DNA of 64,000 bases. Origin: Treponema bryantii NK4A124. GTDB lineage: Bacteria > Spirochaetota > Spirochaetia > Treponematales > Treponemataceae. Location of the stretch: positions 62,001 to 126,000 of the forward strand of contig NZ_ATWV01000001.1 in the NCBI RefSeq assembly GCF_000421345.1. The letters run 5' to 3'. A program made the translations under genes and the position numbers. This document shows positions 45,271 through 54,030 of this stretch, in pieces (position 1 is the first letter of the stretch; each line of letters opens with the position of its first letter). The notes under the pieces are model-generated. The model saw only the letters and a list, made by a program, of their open reading frames with translations, was not told the origin of the DNA and ran no database searches.

Positions 45271-45455
45271 AAAAATCAAAAGTGCGTGAGCGAAAAAACA
45301 TATCATGCCGCATCGAGGGGTATTTGGCGCTTAGCCATAAAAAAAATCCGAGGATTTTCGACTGCGAAGCGGGCGAAAACCGCAGGATTTTTACACAAAA
45401 ACCAGCTCGCCCGCGGCATGAATATGTTTTGTAGCGGAAGCATTTTTGATTTTTG
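45271..45455. repeat. intergenic palindromic repeat, family B copy 2
   Basis: A 185-bp imperfect inverted repeat after tmk. Left arm AAAAATCAAAAGTGCGTGAG and onward pairs with a right arm ending GCGGAAGCATTTTTGATTTTT over about 40 bases, both containing a CATATNCATGCCGC stretch. An inner stem AAAATCCGAGGATTTTCG / CGAAAACCGCAGGATTTT closes on a short loop. It shares TTTGGCGCTTAGCCATAAAA (45323-45342) exactly with the copy at 17344, while the arm sequences differ. Confidence 0.8.
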
Positions 45456-45496
45456 AGAACTCTTAACATTTTTTTAATTTATCCGATAATGTAAAG

Positions 45497-46111
45497 GTGA
45501 AAAAGCGTATATTTTCAATCATCGTTTTCAGTCTTATTATTTTCATTCATGCCTCACCTGCTTTTACCTATATGGTGAAATTTAAGGAAGACTGGTACAA
45601 GCTTTATCACGTTCACTACCAGCAGTATCCGGATGACTGTATCGAAAATATCTACTGGCTGGAAAAAGCCGCTCAGGCAGATTTCTGTAATCCACAGTTT
45701 ACAGACGCTAAAATCACAACCGAAAAGGAATGGGAAAAATACCGCTACCTTTTCCAGATGCATATCAACCTCAAGCTTATTGAACAGCACCTGCGCCTTG
45801 GCCGTACTTATGATAAAAAGTGCATTTACTTTTATGATGCACCCTGGAAAGACGAATATCTTCGCAATATGGAAAAAGCCCTGACCTGCTACAAGGCTGG
45901 TCTTTACTACTGGCAGGAAGCAAAGGTATGGCAGGAAAAGGCAAATGCCTCATCTTTCAATTTTATGTTCATCACTGCAAAGCAGAACTGGGAAGATGAG
46001 CGCGAACGCATTGCCACAGGCGAACTCAACTACGAAAAAATGCTCAATCGCGAAATAGAAAGATTAGAAAAAAACATAAAAGAACTTAACGAAATGGATA
46101 AAAAATACTAA
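45497..46111 (+). CDS. exported protein of unknown function
   Basis: Not recognised. 204 residues from GTG 45497, with a signal peptide (about 1-22). The mature part is helical and rich in tryptophan, tyrosine and lysine, with motif-like stretches YHVHYQQYPDDCIENIYWLEKAA and a coiled-coil C-terminus (EKMLNREIERLEKNIKEL). It could be a TPR-like periplasmic protein. A TTAACA / GATAAT pair at 45463-45490 is a possible promoter. It precedes aroB by 12 bases. Confidence 0.65.
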   Translation: MKKRIFSIIVFSLIIFIHASPAFTYMVKFKEDWYKLYHVHYQQYPDDCIENIYWLEKAAQADFCNPQFTDAKITTEKEWEKYRYLFQMHINLKLIEQHLRLGRTYDKKCIYFYDAPWKDEYLRNMEKALTCYKAGLYYWQEAKVWQEKANASSFNFMFITAKQNWEDERERIATGELNYEKMLNREIERLEKNIKELNEMDKKY

Positions 46112-46123
46112 AATAGGCTCACT

Positions 46124-47245
46124 ATGAGTCAGAAAAGTTTTAAGATTTCTTATCCATCACTTCATCCGGGAACAGATAAATCACACATTAAATTTATTTC
46201 AGGAAGCCCTGATCTTGCCGCCCTCTTTTTTGAAGGAGACGAAGCAGCTGAAACAAGACGCCGCTTTTTTGTAACTGATGCAACAGTTGCAAGTCTTGAA
46301 TGCATGCAGTCTTTTATTTCTAAATTTGATGACGGCGTTTGCGGAAAAGATAATCTTTTAATTCTTGGCTCAGGTGAACCTTATAAGACAATCGAAAGCG
46401 TACTTACAATTGTGCGCGCTGCCTTTGATGCAAACTATTCCAGAAAAGATATTTTTATCGGAATCGGTGGCGGTGTAATCTGTGATATTACTGCCTTTGC
46501 CGCATCTATCTACAAACGTGGTGCCAGTGTTCAGTTTGTACCAACTACTCTGCTTGCCATGGTAGATGCTTCTGTAGGCGGAAAGAGCGGTTGTGATTTT
46601 GAAAATTACAAAAACATCATCGGAACCTTCTTCCCTGCTACAAAGCTTTTCTACTTCCCGGACTTTGTTCAGTACCTTCCGGAAAATCAATATAACTCAG
46701 GCTTAGCAGAAGCCTTTAAAACAGCCCTTCTTTTTGATAAGGAGCTTTATGACTTCTTCCGCGATAATTCAGAAAAAATCAATTCCCGCGACTCTAAGAC
46801 TCTTGAAATGATTATAAATAAATGTGTTCGCGCAAAAGGAAAGATTGTAGAAGAGGACTTTACAGAACAGGGAATCCGCGCAACTCTGAACCTGGGTCAT
46901 ACCTTTGGACACGCACTGGAAAGTCTGGCAGGTCTTGGAACAATTACACACGGTGCTGCCGTTGCATGGGGAATTGGCCGTGCAGTTGAACTTGCTTATA
47001 ATATGGATTATTGTCTCATGGCCTTCCGTGATGAGGTATTCTCAATTCTTAAGGCTTACGGCTGGGAAACTGAAGCTGTTCCTTCTTTTGTTAAAGGCGG
47101 CGGCTTTAGTGAACGTCTTATCACAATCATGCGTACAGACAAGAAAAATATTTCAGATAAAATCCGCCTGATTTTGTGTAAAGCAGTTACCGACATTTCT
47201 ATTGAAGAAGTTGATGAGAAACTCATCAGTTCTGTATTAAAATAA
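46124..47245 (+). CDS. aroB: 3-dehydroquinate synthase
   Basis: Second step of the shikimate pathway. Protein of 373 residues. NAD-binding GIGGGVICDITAFAASIYKRG, the catalytic block PTTLLAMVDASVGGKSG and zinc-binding HTFGHALES are all present. No other aro genes lie nearby. The start ATG has only a weak TAGG upstream. A family A repeat begins right after the stop codon. Confidence 0.95.
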   Translation: MSQKSFKISYPSLHPGTDKSHIKFISGSPDLAALFFEGDEAAETRRRFFVTDATVASLECMQSFISKFDDGVCGKDNLLILGSGEPYKTIESVLTIVRAAFDANYSRKDIFIGIGGGVICDITAFAASIYKRGASVQFVPTTLLAMVDASVGGKSGCDFENYKNIIGTFFPATKLFYFPDFVQYLPENQYNSGLAEAFKTALLFDKELYDFFRDNSEKINSRDSKTLEMIINKCVRAKGKIVEEDFTEQGIRATLNLGHTFGHALESLAGLGTITHGAAVAWGIGRAVELAYNMDYCLMAFRDEVFSILKAYGWETEAVPSFVKGGGFSERLITIMRTDKKNISDKIRLILCKAVTDISIEEVDEKLISSVLK

Positions 47246-47332
47246 TGGTTTCGATACGCCCTTCGGGCTACTCAACCACCGCATCGGTGATTATCGGTGG
47301 TTGAGTAGGCACGAAGTGCCGTATCGAAACCA
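47246..47332. repeat. cloverleaf palindromic repeat, family A copy 2
   Basis: Same layout as 24048: GGTTTCGATACG, side hairpin GCCC-TTC-GGGC, CTACTCAACCACC, apex, GGTGGTTGAGTAG, side hairpin GGCAC-GAA-GTGCC, GTATCGAAACC. It starts immediately after the aroB stop codon. Confidence 0.88.
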
Positions 47333-47335
47333 CAA

Positions 47336-47374
47336 CGTCATTGCGAGGAGCGCCTAGGACGACGTGGCAATCCA
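47336..47374. repeat. GTCATTGCGAGGAG-type dispersed repeat
   Basis: CGTCATTGCGAGGAGCG, then CCTAGGA, then CGACGTGGCAATCC. The ends ATTGC and GCAAT pair. This motif is widely dispersed in intergenic regions of unrelated bacteria. It lies between the family A repeat and the desulfurase start. Confidence 0.65.
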
Positions 47375-47388
47375 CATTAAAAGGACTT

Positions 47389-48534
47389 ATGGAAAAAGAA
47401 CATTACTTTGACTGGGCTGCGACCAGTCCTGCAGATGAAGATATATTAAAAGAATCTCTAAACGAATCCCTTGAATGCTGGGGAAATCCTTCGAGTACAC
47501 ATAGTGTCGGAAAAAAAGCCCGCGAGCTTTTTGAAAGTGCAAGAGCCCGTGCCGCTGCCGCTCTTGGAGTAAAGCCTGAAACAATTTACTTTACTTCCGG
47601 CGGAACAGAAAGCGACCAGATTCCTCTCCTTGCAGTATTAGCTAAGCCTAACAAAGGAAGAGTTCTTGTTAGTTCCATAGAACACCCTGCCATTCGTGAA
47701 CAGGCAGAAGCACTTAAAAACTGCGGCTGGGAGGTTATTCAGATTCCGGCAGACAGCGACGGAGTTATTCAGCCTAAGGTGGTAACCGACCTTTTGACCG
47801 GCGATACAGTTTTAGTCTGCATAATGGCAGTAAACAACGAAACCGGAATCATCCAGCCGATTTACGAAATTGCAGATGCAATCACAAAGGCCTGCGAAGG
47901 TAAACGCCGCCCTAAGTTCCATGTAGACTGCGTTCAGGCAGCAGGTAAAATCAATTTGAATCTTTCATACAAAGGCATAGACAGTGCCGCTTTGAGCTCG
48001 CACAAAATCTGCGGCCCACGCGGCATCGGTATTCTTTATATGAAGGATACTATCGAACCATTTTTACGTGGCGGCGGTCAGGAAAAAGGCTTGAGAAGCG
48101 GTACAGAAAATGTTTTTGGAGCTGTGTCCTTTTCAAAATGTCTTGAGCGTTATTACAACAAGCAGAAGACTTCCGACGTAGAACGCACTAATAGCTTTGT
48201 TGAAAAGCTTGCTGCCCTGCCCGGCTGCACAATTGTACCACCAAGCCGTCTGGAAAAGCCTCAACTTTTCTCGCCATACGTTGTACAGGCTTCCTTCAAA
48301 AATATTCCGGGAAATGTTATGCTCCGTGCTCTGGACTCAAAAGGTTTTTCAATAAGTACAGGAAGCGCCTGCTCGGCAAAAAAAAACAAGCGCCCGGTAC
48401 TCGAAGCAATGCACGTAGATCCGAAGCTCCGCGAAAATGCAGTACGCTTCAGCTTCGGGCCCCATACTACAGATAAGGCAGTGGACGAGCTGCTAGCGGC
48501 AGTTGCGGAAATTAACGCTCAGTTTAATCGATAG
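47389..48534 (+). CDS. cysteine desulfurase (NifS/IscS type)
   Basis: PLP enzyme that takes sulfur from cysteine for iron-sulfur clusters or tRNA thiolation. Start placed at ATG 47389 with AAAGGA upstream; an open frame extending to 47341 runs through repeat sequence. 381 residues. PLP lysine in LSSHKICGPRGIG, the sulfur-accepting cysteine in STGSACSAKK, and HPAIRE and HVDCVQAAG blocks. No iscU or mnmA gene is adjacent, so the acceptor is unknown. Confidence 0.93.
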   Translation: MEKEHYFDWAATSPADEDILKESLNESLECWGNPSSTHSVGKKARELFESARARAAAALGVKPETIYFTSGGTESDQIPLLAVLAKPNKGRVLVSSIEHPAIREQAEALKNCGWEVIQIPADSDGVIQPKVVTDLLTGDTVLVCIMAVNNETGIIQPIYEIADAITKACEGKRRPKFHVDCVQAAGKINLNLSYKGIDSAALSSHKICGPRGIGILYMKDTIEPFLRGGGQEKGLRSGTENVFGAVSFSKCLERYYNKQKTSDVERTNSFVEKLAALPGCTIVPPSRLEKPQLFSPYVVQASFKNIPGNVMLRALDSKGFSISTGSACSAKKNKRPVLEAMHVDPKLRENAVRFSFGPHTTDKAVDELLAAVAEINAQFNR

Positions 48535-48633
48535 ATTGATTTTTATTTTGCATTATGTTAGATTACATAAAACCGCAATAAATGCGACTCAATTCATCAA
48601 ATTACAAGGGAAGGTTCTTTACGTATTTTTTAA

Positions 48634-48673
48634 GGGCTGACCCGCAATTTTATAGCCCGCAAGAATCGGCGGG
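48634..48673 (+). other. structured leader of the PUR-domain gene
   Basis: In the 154-base leader, GGGCT (48634-48638) can pair with AGCCC (48654-48658), while the overlapping CCCGC (48656-48660) can pair with GCGGG (48669-48673) just before the AAGGAG at 48676-48681. The two stems exclude each other. This is suggestive of a switchable leader but the stems are only five bases. Confidence 0.3.
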
Positions 48674-48688
48674 ACAAGGAGTTTTATT

Positions 48689-49111
48689 ATGGGAGCACGT
48701 GGAGAACTTTTTACTACTCAAATCTATCTTGACAATCGTTCTTATTTTTTCAATGTAAAGGAAAACCGTACTGGTGATGTATTTCTGCAGATTGTAGAAA
48801 GCAAAAACCGTGATGGTGTTGAAGCAGACCGCCATCAGATTGCTATTTTTGCAGATGATATGCAGAAGTTCCTTCAGGGCTTTGAAAAGTCTCTGGATTT
48901 TGTTGAAAAGGACAGAAAGCAGCGCCAGAAGGCAGCTAAAGAAAAGAAGGCTGCAAAAGAAGAAAAATACGGTTCAGGTGCAAAGAAGGTTTACCGCGTA
49001 AAGGGCGACAAGGCTGGTAAGTCAGAAAAACGCGCCGACGACGGAATCAAACGCACTGGTAAGGTTATACATATCGTATCAAAAAAGGATATTGATTCTT
49101 CAGATAACTAA
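48689..49111 (+). CDS. PUR-domain (DUF3276) nucleic-acid-binding protein, BpuR-like
   Basis: Protein of 140 residues. The PUR-alpha repeat occupies about 1-75, with the family signature MGARGELFTTQIYLDNRSYFF and DVFLQIVESK. In Borrelia the homologue BpuR binds DNA and RNA and regulates gene expression. The C-terminal 65 residues are a lysine/arginine-rich, disordered-looking tail (QRQKAAKEKKAAKEEKYGS), which is longer than in minimal PUR proteins. Strong AAGGAG site. Followed directly by a hairpin repeat. Confidence 0.88.
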   Translation: MGARGELFTTQIYLDNRSYFFNVKENRTGDVFLQIVESKNRDGVEADRHQIAIFADDMQKFLQGFEKSLDFVEKDRKQRQKAAKEKKAAKEEKYGSGAKKVYRVKGDKAGKSEKRADDGIKRTGKVIHIVSKKDIDSSDN

Positions 49112-49115
49112 CATG

Positions 49116-49194
49116 TGAAAATGCGGAGTCTGAAAAGGACCTTGCGTAGCGTCATCCCAGCGAAGCAAGTCATTTTCAGACGGGAGCATTTTCA
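49116..49194. repeat. intergenic palindromic repeat, family B-like short copy
   Basis: TGAAAATGC-GGAGTCTGAAAA pairs with TTTTCAGACGGGAGCATTTTCA, with an inner TTGCGTAGCG / CGAAGCAA stem. It fills the gap between the PUR gene and the MATE gene start. Arms differ from the 17344 and 45271 copies but the layout (ATGC end, unpaired pair, CCC/GGG) is alike. Confidence 0.65.
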
Positions 49195-49206
49195 GATTTT
49201 CGATAT

Positions 49207-50550
49207 ATGACACAAGAGGCAAAATCATTTTACAAGGACCTTCGGAATGTTGTTCAGCCGATGGCCATCCAAAATCTTATTTCCTCAGCCGTAAACTCAG
49301 CAGACGTAATTATGCTGGGTTACATAGGCCAGACTGCCATTGCCGCCTCTTCACTTGCAGGTAACGTAGCCTTTATTCTCTTTATGGTATCTACAGGCCT
49401 TTCTTCTGGTCTTGTAATGCTTGGTGCCCAGTACTGGGGAAAGAAGGATACTGAATCAATCAAAACACTTCTTGGCATTGGACTTCGCATCTGTTGTACT
49501 GTAGAAATTAATGTTGCTTTAATTGCGGCAATTTACCCCCGCATCCTTATGCTGATTTTTACAAAGGATCCTGCACTTATTGCTGAAGGCTGTAAATACC
49601 TCAGGGCCGCAAGCTTTTCTTATGTCTGCCTTTCTTTTTCGCAGATGTTCCAGGCAGGCTTTAAAAGCATTGAGCGTGTAAAGATTGTAACAATCACTTC
49701 TACAACAAGCCTCTTCTTAAACATCGGCTTGAACGCAGTTTTCATTTTCGGTTTGTTAGGCGTGCCTAAGATGGGAATTACCGGAGTTGGTATTGCGACC
49801 TCTATTGCCCGCTTTATTGAAATGGTAATCTGCTTTATTTACGCAGGCCGCCAGACAGATGTTAAATTTTCAGTTGCCTGTGTTTTCCGCCGCAATAAAG
49901 TACTTACCCGCGACTTCTTCCGCTACTCTCTTCCGGCTGTAGGAAACGAGCTTGTCTGGGGTTCTGCCTTTGCAATGTACTCGGTAATTATGGGCCACCT
50001 TGGTGAAGATATTGTTGCAGCAAACTCAGTTGTAAATACAGTCCGCCAGTTGGGCTCAGTTCTCTGTTTTGGCATGGCATACGGTGGAGCAATAGTTGTC
50101 GGTAAGTATATGGGTGCCGGAGACATGGAAGTTGCAGAACGCAATGCCAGCCGACTTGCCCGCGTGACAATTCTTTCGGGAGTGCTTGGGGCAGTACTTT
50201 TACTCTGTACTTACCCGATTATTCCATATATTGCTGATTTAAATGAAACAGCGGCTCACTACAGAAATGTTCTTCTCTTTATCAATTCATATTCACTGAT
50301 TGGAGCTTCTATAAATACTGTTTTGATTTGCGGTATTTTCAGAGCAGGCGGAGATTCAAAGTTCGGCTTTGTAGCAGACACAATCAACATGTGGTGCGTT
50401 TCGGTTCCGCTTGGCCTGATTGCGGCATTTGTCCTTAAGCTGCCACCACTCTGGGTATACTTTGTTCTCTTCCTCGATGAGTTTGAAAAGATGCCGTTTG
50501 TAATCAGACATTATTTCAAAAAAGGCTGGCTTAGGAATATCACCAGATAA
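49207..50550 (+). CDS. MATE-family multidrug/cation exporter
   Basis: Inner-membrane protein of 447 residues with about twelve hydrophobic segments in two MatE halves, for example ISSAVNSADVIMLGYIG and VNTVRQLGSVLCFGMAYGG. Such proteins export drugs or metabolites using a proton or sodium gradient. The N-terminus MTQEAKSFYKDLRNVVQPMAIQ fits the family, but there is no ribosome-binding site before ATG 49207: the preceding bases are the repeat's end plus ATTTTCGATAT. Confidence 0.92.
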   Translation: MTQEAKSFYKDLRNVVQPMAIQNLISSAVNSADVIMLGYIGQTAIAASSLAGNVAFILFMVSTGLSSGLVMLGAQYWGKKDTESIKTLLGIGLRICCTVEINVALIAAIYPRILMLIFTKDPALIAEGCKYLRAASFSYVCLSFSQMFQAGFKSIERVKIVTITSTTSLFLNIGLNAVFIFGLLGVPKMGITGVGIATSIARFIEMVICFIYAGRQTDVKFSVACVFRRNKVLTRDFFRYSLPAVGNELVWGSAFAMYSVIMGHLGEDIVAANSVVNTVRQLGSVLCFGMAYGGAIVVGKYMGAGDMEVAERNASRLARVTILSGVLGAVLLLCTYPIIPYIADLNETAAHYRNVLLFINSYSLIGASINTVLICGIFRAGGDSKFGFVADTINMWCVSVPLGLIAAFVLKLPPLWVYFVLFLDEFEKMPFVIRHYFKKGWLRNITR

Positions 50551-50563
50551 ATCCATTAACAAT

Positions 50564-50636
50564 GTGGTTTCGATACGGCCTTTGGCCTACTCAACCACCG
50601 GTGGTTGAGTGATGCGAAGCATCGTATCGAAACCAC
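50564..50636. repeat. cloverleaf palindromic repeat, family A copy 3 (compact)
   Basis: A 73-bp compact copy: GTGGTTTCGATACG, side hairpin GGCC-TTT-GGCC, CTACTCAACCACC joined directly to GGTGGTTGAGT, side hairpin GATGC-GAA-GCATC, CGTATCGAAACCAC. It sits between the convergent MATE and rnhB genes. Confidence 0.88.
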
Positions 50637-50647
50637 CGGTACTGACT

Positions 50648-51241
50648 TTAATACTTAAACGATAATCTTTGGATGGGAGATGGTCCTATTTTATGGCAGA
50701 TTTCCCTGTGTGCCTTTGTCGGGTAACCCTTGTGTTTTGCGTAGCCGTAGTCCGGGTACTTTTTATCCATTTCTAACATGAGGCGGTCACGGGCTGTCTT
50801 TGCAAGAATACTTGCAGCCATTACGCAGGGGTATTTTCCGTCGGCCTTAGGCTCACAGCGGCATTCCACAGGCACATCAGGGCAGCGGGTTCCGTCTGTT
50901 ATTCCTGAGATTTCATTCAGCTTCAAATCCGGATTCTTCTTCAGCATATCCTCAAAAGCAAGCTTCATTGCCAGCATGCTTGCTTCAAGAATATTAATTT
51001 CATCAATTTTTTTGTGATCAACAAAGGCAAGGCCCCAGCAGGCTTTTTCTTTTATGATAGTTTCTGCTAACAGGCGTTTCTTTTCTGAAAGTTTTTTAGA
51101 ATCATTTAAAATTTCAACAGGAAAATCTTCGGGAAGAATTACAGCCGCGGCAGAAACAGGACCTGCCAGAGGACCACGCCCCGCTTCGTCAAAACCGACA
51201 GTCAGCATTTTAGAATCCCTGAACAGAGTTGTTTTCATCAA
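50648..51241 (-). CDS. rnhB: ribonuclease HII
   Basis: Removes RNA from RNA-DNA hybrids. Protein of 197 residues. Catalytic motifs VGFDEAGRGPLAGPV (D, E), the third acidic residue in ITDGTRC and DGKYPCVMAASILAKTARD with the last aspartate. The start overlaps the end of the upstream beta-helix gene by 32 bases, suggesting coupling. Confidence 0.94.
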   Translation of the reverse strand: MMKTTLFRDSKMLTVGFDEAGRGPLAGPVSAAAVILPEDFPVEILNDSKKLSEKKRLLAETIIKEKACWGLAFVDHKKIDEINILEASMLAMKLAFEDMLKKNPDLKLNEISGITDGTRCPDVPVECRCEPKADGKYPCVMAASILAKTARDRLMLEMDKKYPDYGYAKHKGYPTKAHREICHKIGPSPIQRLSFKY

Positions 51242-53330
51242 CTAACTTTGTTGCTTTGTTTACATAAACAGGTTGAATCTTACTTGTAGTATTTGTTAGT
51301 CTTGCCTTAAAATGATTATCCTTAAATGTAGCCTTTACTCCAAAGAGCTCGGCCACACGACCATTTCCGCCGGTAACCATAAAATCATTTTTCTGAGCAG
51401 TAAGGTTTCCGCCGTCAGCAGAAATTATAACACTGGTATCAGCATTTGCACTTACAGAGGTATTCTTTATGGAAATACGAGATTTTACAGCCGAAATAAA
51501 TGACGTATAAGAAACCGCATTCGTAGAAGCCATTACATCAGAAAGATTTATAATTCCGTTGCTGGCTTCAATTACAGTACCATTTCTTGCAAAGTCTGCA
51601 GCTATAACACAGTTCTTCATTGTAAGAACGGAGTTTTCAAGCTTAATAAGAGGCTGAATAGACTTCTTGCTGATATCAGCAGTATTAGAAATTCTGCAGT
51701 CTGAAATCTCAAAAGTAGAAGCTTTTACATTAAGAGAACCGTCAGGCCCAAACTTAAGTCTTGCATCTCCATTATCTGTAATTTCAAAATTTGCAGAAAT
51801 ATTATAGGCCGAATTAATTTTCATTTCGCCTTTTACGCTCAGCTTTACCACACGCTGTTTTGTCAGAGCATCTGCAAGCTGGCTGAAGTCTGTAAAAGGA
51901 TGAGCAGCAGTTCCATCTGCCAGACCGGCATCTGCAGCCGCATCAAAATAATAATTAGACTGATCAATTACAACAGCAAACTCAACAGGGCTGCTTACAT
52001 TTTCATCTGTTTTAGAATATGCCGAAAGCTTGTAATAAACCGGATTCAAACCGTTCTGTGCCCAGTGCAGAGTAAAAGAATCACCTTTTACCTTTTTATA
52101 GGCTCCTGTCTGAACTCTCTTAAATATCTCGTCATTAGGAGTATATGAAAGCTCTGATTCACTGAGTGTCAGAGGTTCGCTTAGTGCAATATAAAGCTCT
52201 GAACCATGTGCTGCAGAAATCTTTACATCAACTGAACCGCGGGAAACAAAGGCTTCTGCATTAGTTTTAATTACAGGAATCTGTGGAGGTCTTCTGTTTA
52301 TATTGTAAGAAATATTAAACTTGCCCTGGTAAACAGAGTTTGAGAAAACTCCCAGAGTCATATTTCCATAAACATGGTCTCCGTAAAAGGCATCAATTCC
52401 AATCTGATTAAAGAGTTCTGAATAAGAGCCGTCTGCTTCGTTCATTACACTGAGGGCGTAAGAATCATCACCATTAATTGAATAAATGATACTTCCGTCT
52501 TCAAGCTCATTTCGTACAATCTCAGGCTTTGGAGGAAGTACAAAAAACTCAATTGGATTAGAAGAATCATATTCAAGGGGCTGCCATGAAATCATATGAC
52601 TTACAGTGCGGTCGATTTTTACAGGTTCTTTTGGAAGGCCCCAGTATTCAGAATCAATTTTGTAAATTAAATCTTCGTTATTAAAAGTAATTGTTTCCCA
52701 GTCTGTAATTTCAAAAGGAAGATCGCGGCGGCTGTAGACACCTGCCGACTGAGGATAAGTTTTAATGATGAAACGGTAGCGGACTCCGCGCTCAGAATCC
52801 AGAATAGTACAAGGCACATAGCGGGAAAGTACACTGGCAGCAGAAAGCTTTAGGGTACGGGCAGGACTAAAGTTTTCAGCCTCTCCGCCTTCCGGAGGGA
52901 GCCCAAGATAAAAACTGAAGTCTGCAGGAATAACAAGCTCGCTTCCTGCGCTGTAGTTTAAAATACCGCCATCAAAAAATGTCTGGATAAAATCATGATA
53001 AGAGGCTTTAGCAGCATCATCTGCCAGAACGGTATATGAAACAGAAGTCTTTTCTTTTTTTCCGCCGGCAGCAATGCGGGTTACATTAAGCTGAACCTGG
53101 CCGGCAACATCCAGCAGAACAGGGCCGTCATAGGCAAAACCAAAGGTTTCCGGGTCAGCCCCATCAATTGAATAGAAAAAGTCTCCTCCAGCAGAATTAT
53201 CAATTACAAGCATCTGTCTGTTTGCAAACTGGCCCTGAACCGGACTCAGCAGTTTGATTTCTGCAAACAGAGGCAGAGGTAAAAGAAGCAGTACAAAAAG
53301 AATTGTAAAAACTGAAAGAAACTTTTTCAT
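51210..53330 (-). CDS. exported protein with chitobiase-like and beta-helix regions
   Basis: Protein of 706 residues with a signal peptide (about 1-24). Residues about 25-110 resemble a chitobiase/beta-hexosaminidase C-terminal-type domain (FFYSIDGADPETFGFAYDGPVLL), and similar short segments recur in the middle. Residues about 470-690 look like a right-handed beta-helix (LKLENSVLTMKNCVIAADF, VIEASNGIINLSDVMAS). Probably periplasmic or surface located, binding carbohydrate. No catalytic motif was recognised. Twelve bases after the phosphoribosyltransferase gene. Confidence 0.65.
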   Translation of the reverse strand: MKKFLSVFTILFVLLLLPLPLFAEIKLLSPVQGQFANRQMLVIDNSAGGDFFYSIDGADPETFGFAYDGPVLLDVAGQVQLNVTRIAAGGKKEKTSVSYTVLADDAAKASYHDFIQTFFDGGILNYSAGSELVIPADFSFYLGLPPEGGEAENFSPARTLKLSAASVLSRYVPCTILDSERGVRYRFIIKTYPQSAGVYSRRDLPFEITDWETITFNNEDLIYKIDSEYWGLPKEPVKIDRTVSHMISWQPLEYDSSNPIEFFVLPPKPEIVRNELEDGSIIYSINGDDSYALSVMNEADGSYSELFNQIGIDAFYGDHVYGNMTLGVFSNSVYQGKFNISYNINRRPPQIPVIKTNAEAFVSRGSVDVKISAAHGSELYIALSEPLTLSESELSYTPNDEIFKRVQTGAYKKVKGDSFTLHWAQNGLNPVYYKLSAYSKTDENVSSPVEFAVVIDQSNYYFDAAADAGLADGTAAHPFTDFSQLADALTKQRVVKLSVKGEMKINSAYNISANFEITDNGDARLKFGPDGSLNVKASTFEISDCRISNTADISKKSIQPLIKLENSVLTMKNCVIAADFARNGTVIEASNGIINLSDVMASTNAVSYTSFISAVKSRISIKNTSVSANADTSVIISADGGNLTAQKNDFMVTGGNGRVAELFGVKATFKDNHFKARLTNTTSKIQPVYVNKATKLVDENNSVQGF

Positions 53331-53342
53331 ATCAGGTCCTTT

Positions 53343-53960
53343 TTACGCCTCAAGGAAAGGTCCCAGAATATCGCGCAGCTCCGGATCCTGAGAATAATAA
53401 TTCTTCTCAAGCTCCTCTTTTGAAAGGCCAACCAGCTCGTGACTCATATAGTGAATCCAGCGGTTTTCATCCGGATTATTGATTACAAATTTGCGGCAAT
53501 AATAATCAGGCTGGATTGGAAGCTGTTCTTCCTGGTAAGTAAAATATTTGTAGTCGTGAACAACAACTTTAATGTCTTCGCGTGGCATACCGCGGCTGTT
53601 GATAAGAGTTTCTACAAGAGAGTTGATGGTTCGGCCTGAGTCAAAAATATCATCAACTAAAAGAATTTTGTCGCCGGGACGAAGGTTCTCCGGCGGATAG
53701 GTCCAGCCGTCAATAAAAACCTTTGTGTGCTGGGCTACATCAGAATAAGAGCGGGCAACTACCCCGGCATACAAAACCGGATGAAAGCTTTCGCGCTTGC
53801 TGATAATCTTAAAATACTCGCTGATAACGTTTGCCATGTAAGCACCGCCGCGAAGGGAACAGTAAATTACATCTGGAATAAAACCGTCTTTATAAATTTT
53901 GTGCGCCAGCTTAAGCGCGTCATTTCTCACCGTGTCATAAGGTAAAAATTCTTTAATCAT
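53343..53960 (-). CDS. purine-type phosphoribosyltransferase
   Basis: Protein of 205 residues with the PRPP-binding loop ILLVDDIFDSGRTI and a hydrophobic N-terminal flank IYCSLRGGAYMANVIS. It would join a purine base (hypoxanthine, guanine or xanthine) to PRPP in salvage; which base cannot be told. The unusual C-terminal extension (YMSHELVGLSKEELEKNYYSQDPELRDILG) is longer than in simple HPRT. First gene of a minus-strand set with the beta-helix protein and rnhB. Confidence 0.82.
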   Translation of the reverse strand: MIKEFLPYDTVRNDALKLAHKIYKDGFIPDVIYCSLRGGAYMANVISEYFKIISKRESFHPVLYAGVVARSYSDVAQHTKVFIDGWTYPPENLRPGDKILLVDDIFDSGRTINSLVETLINSRGMPREDIKVVVHDYKYFTYQEEQLPIQPDYYCRKFVINNPDENRWIHYMSHELVGLSKEELEKNYYSQDPELRDILGPFLEA

Positions 53961-54030
53961 AATAGTTAATTATAACGCTTTTTTATGATTTTTACTACTG
54001 ATTTTTTCCGGGTTAAATTCCCGCAGATTT

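Noticed and set aside
47341-47388. Longer start for the cysteine desulfurase
   Set aside because: The extra residues are translated from a dispersed repeat, and ATG 47389 has a good ribosome-binding site and the expected N-terminus.
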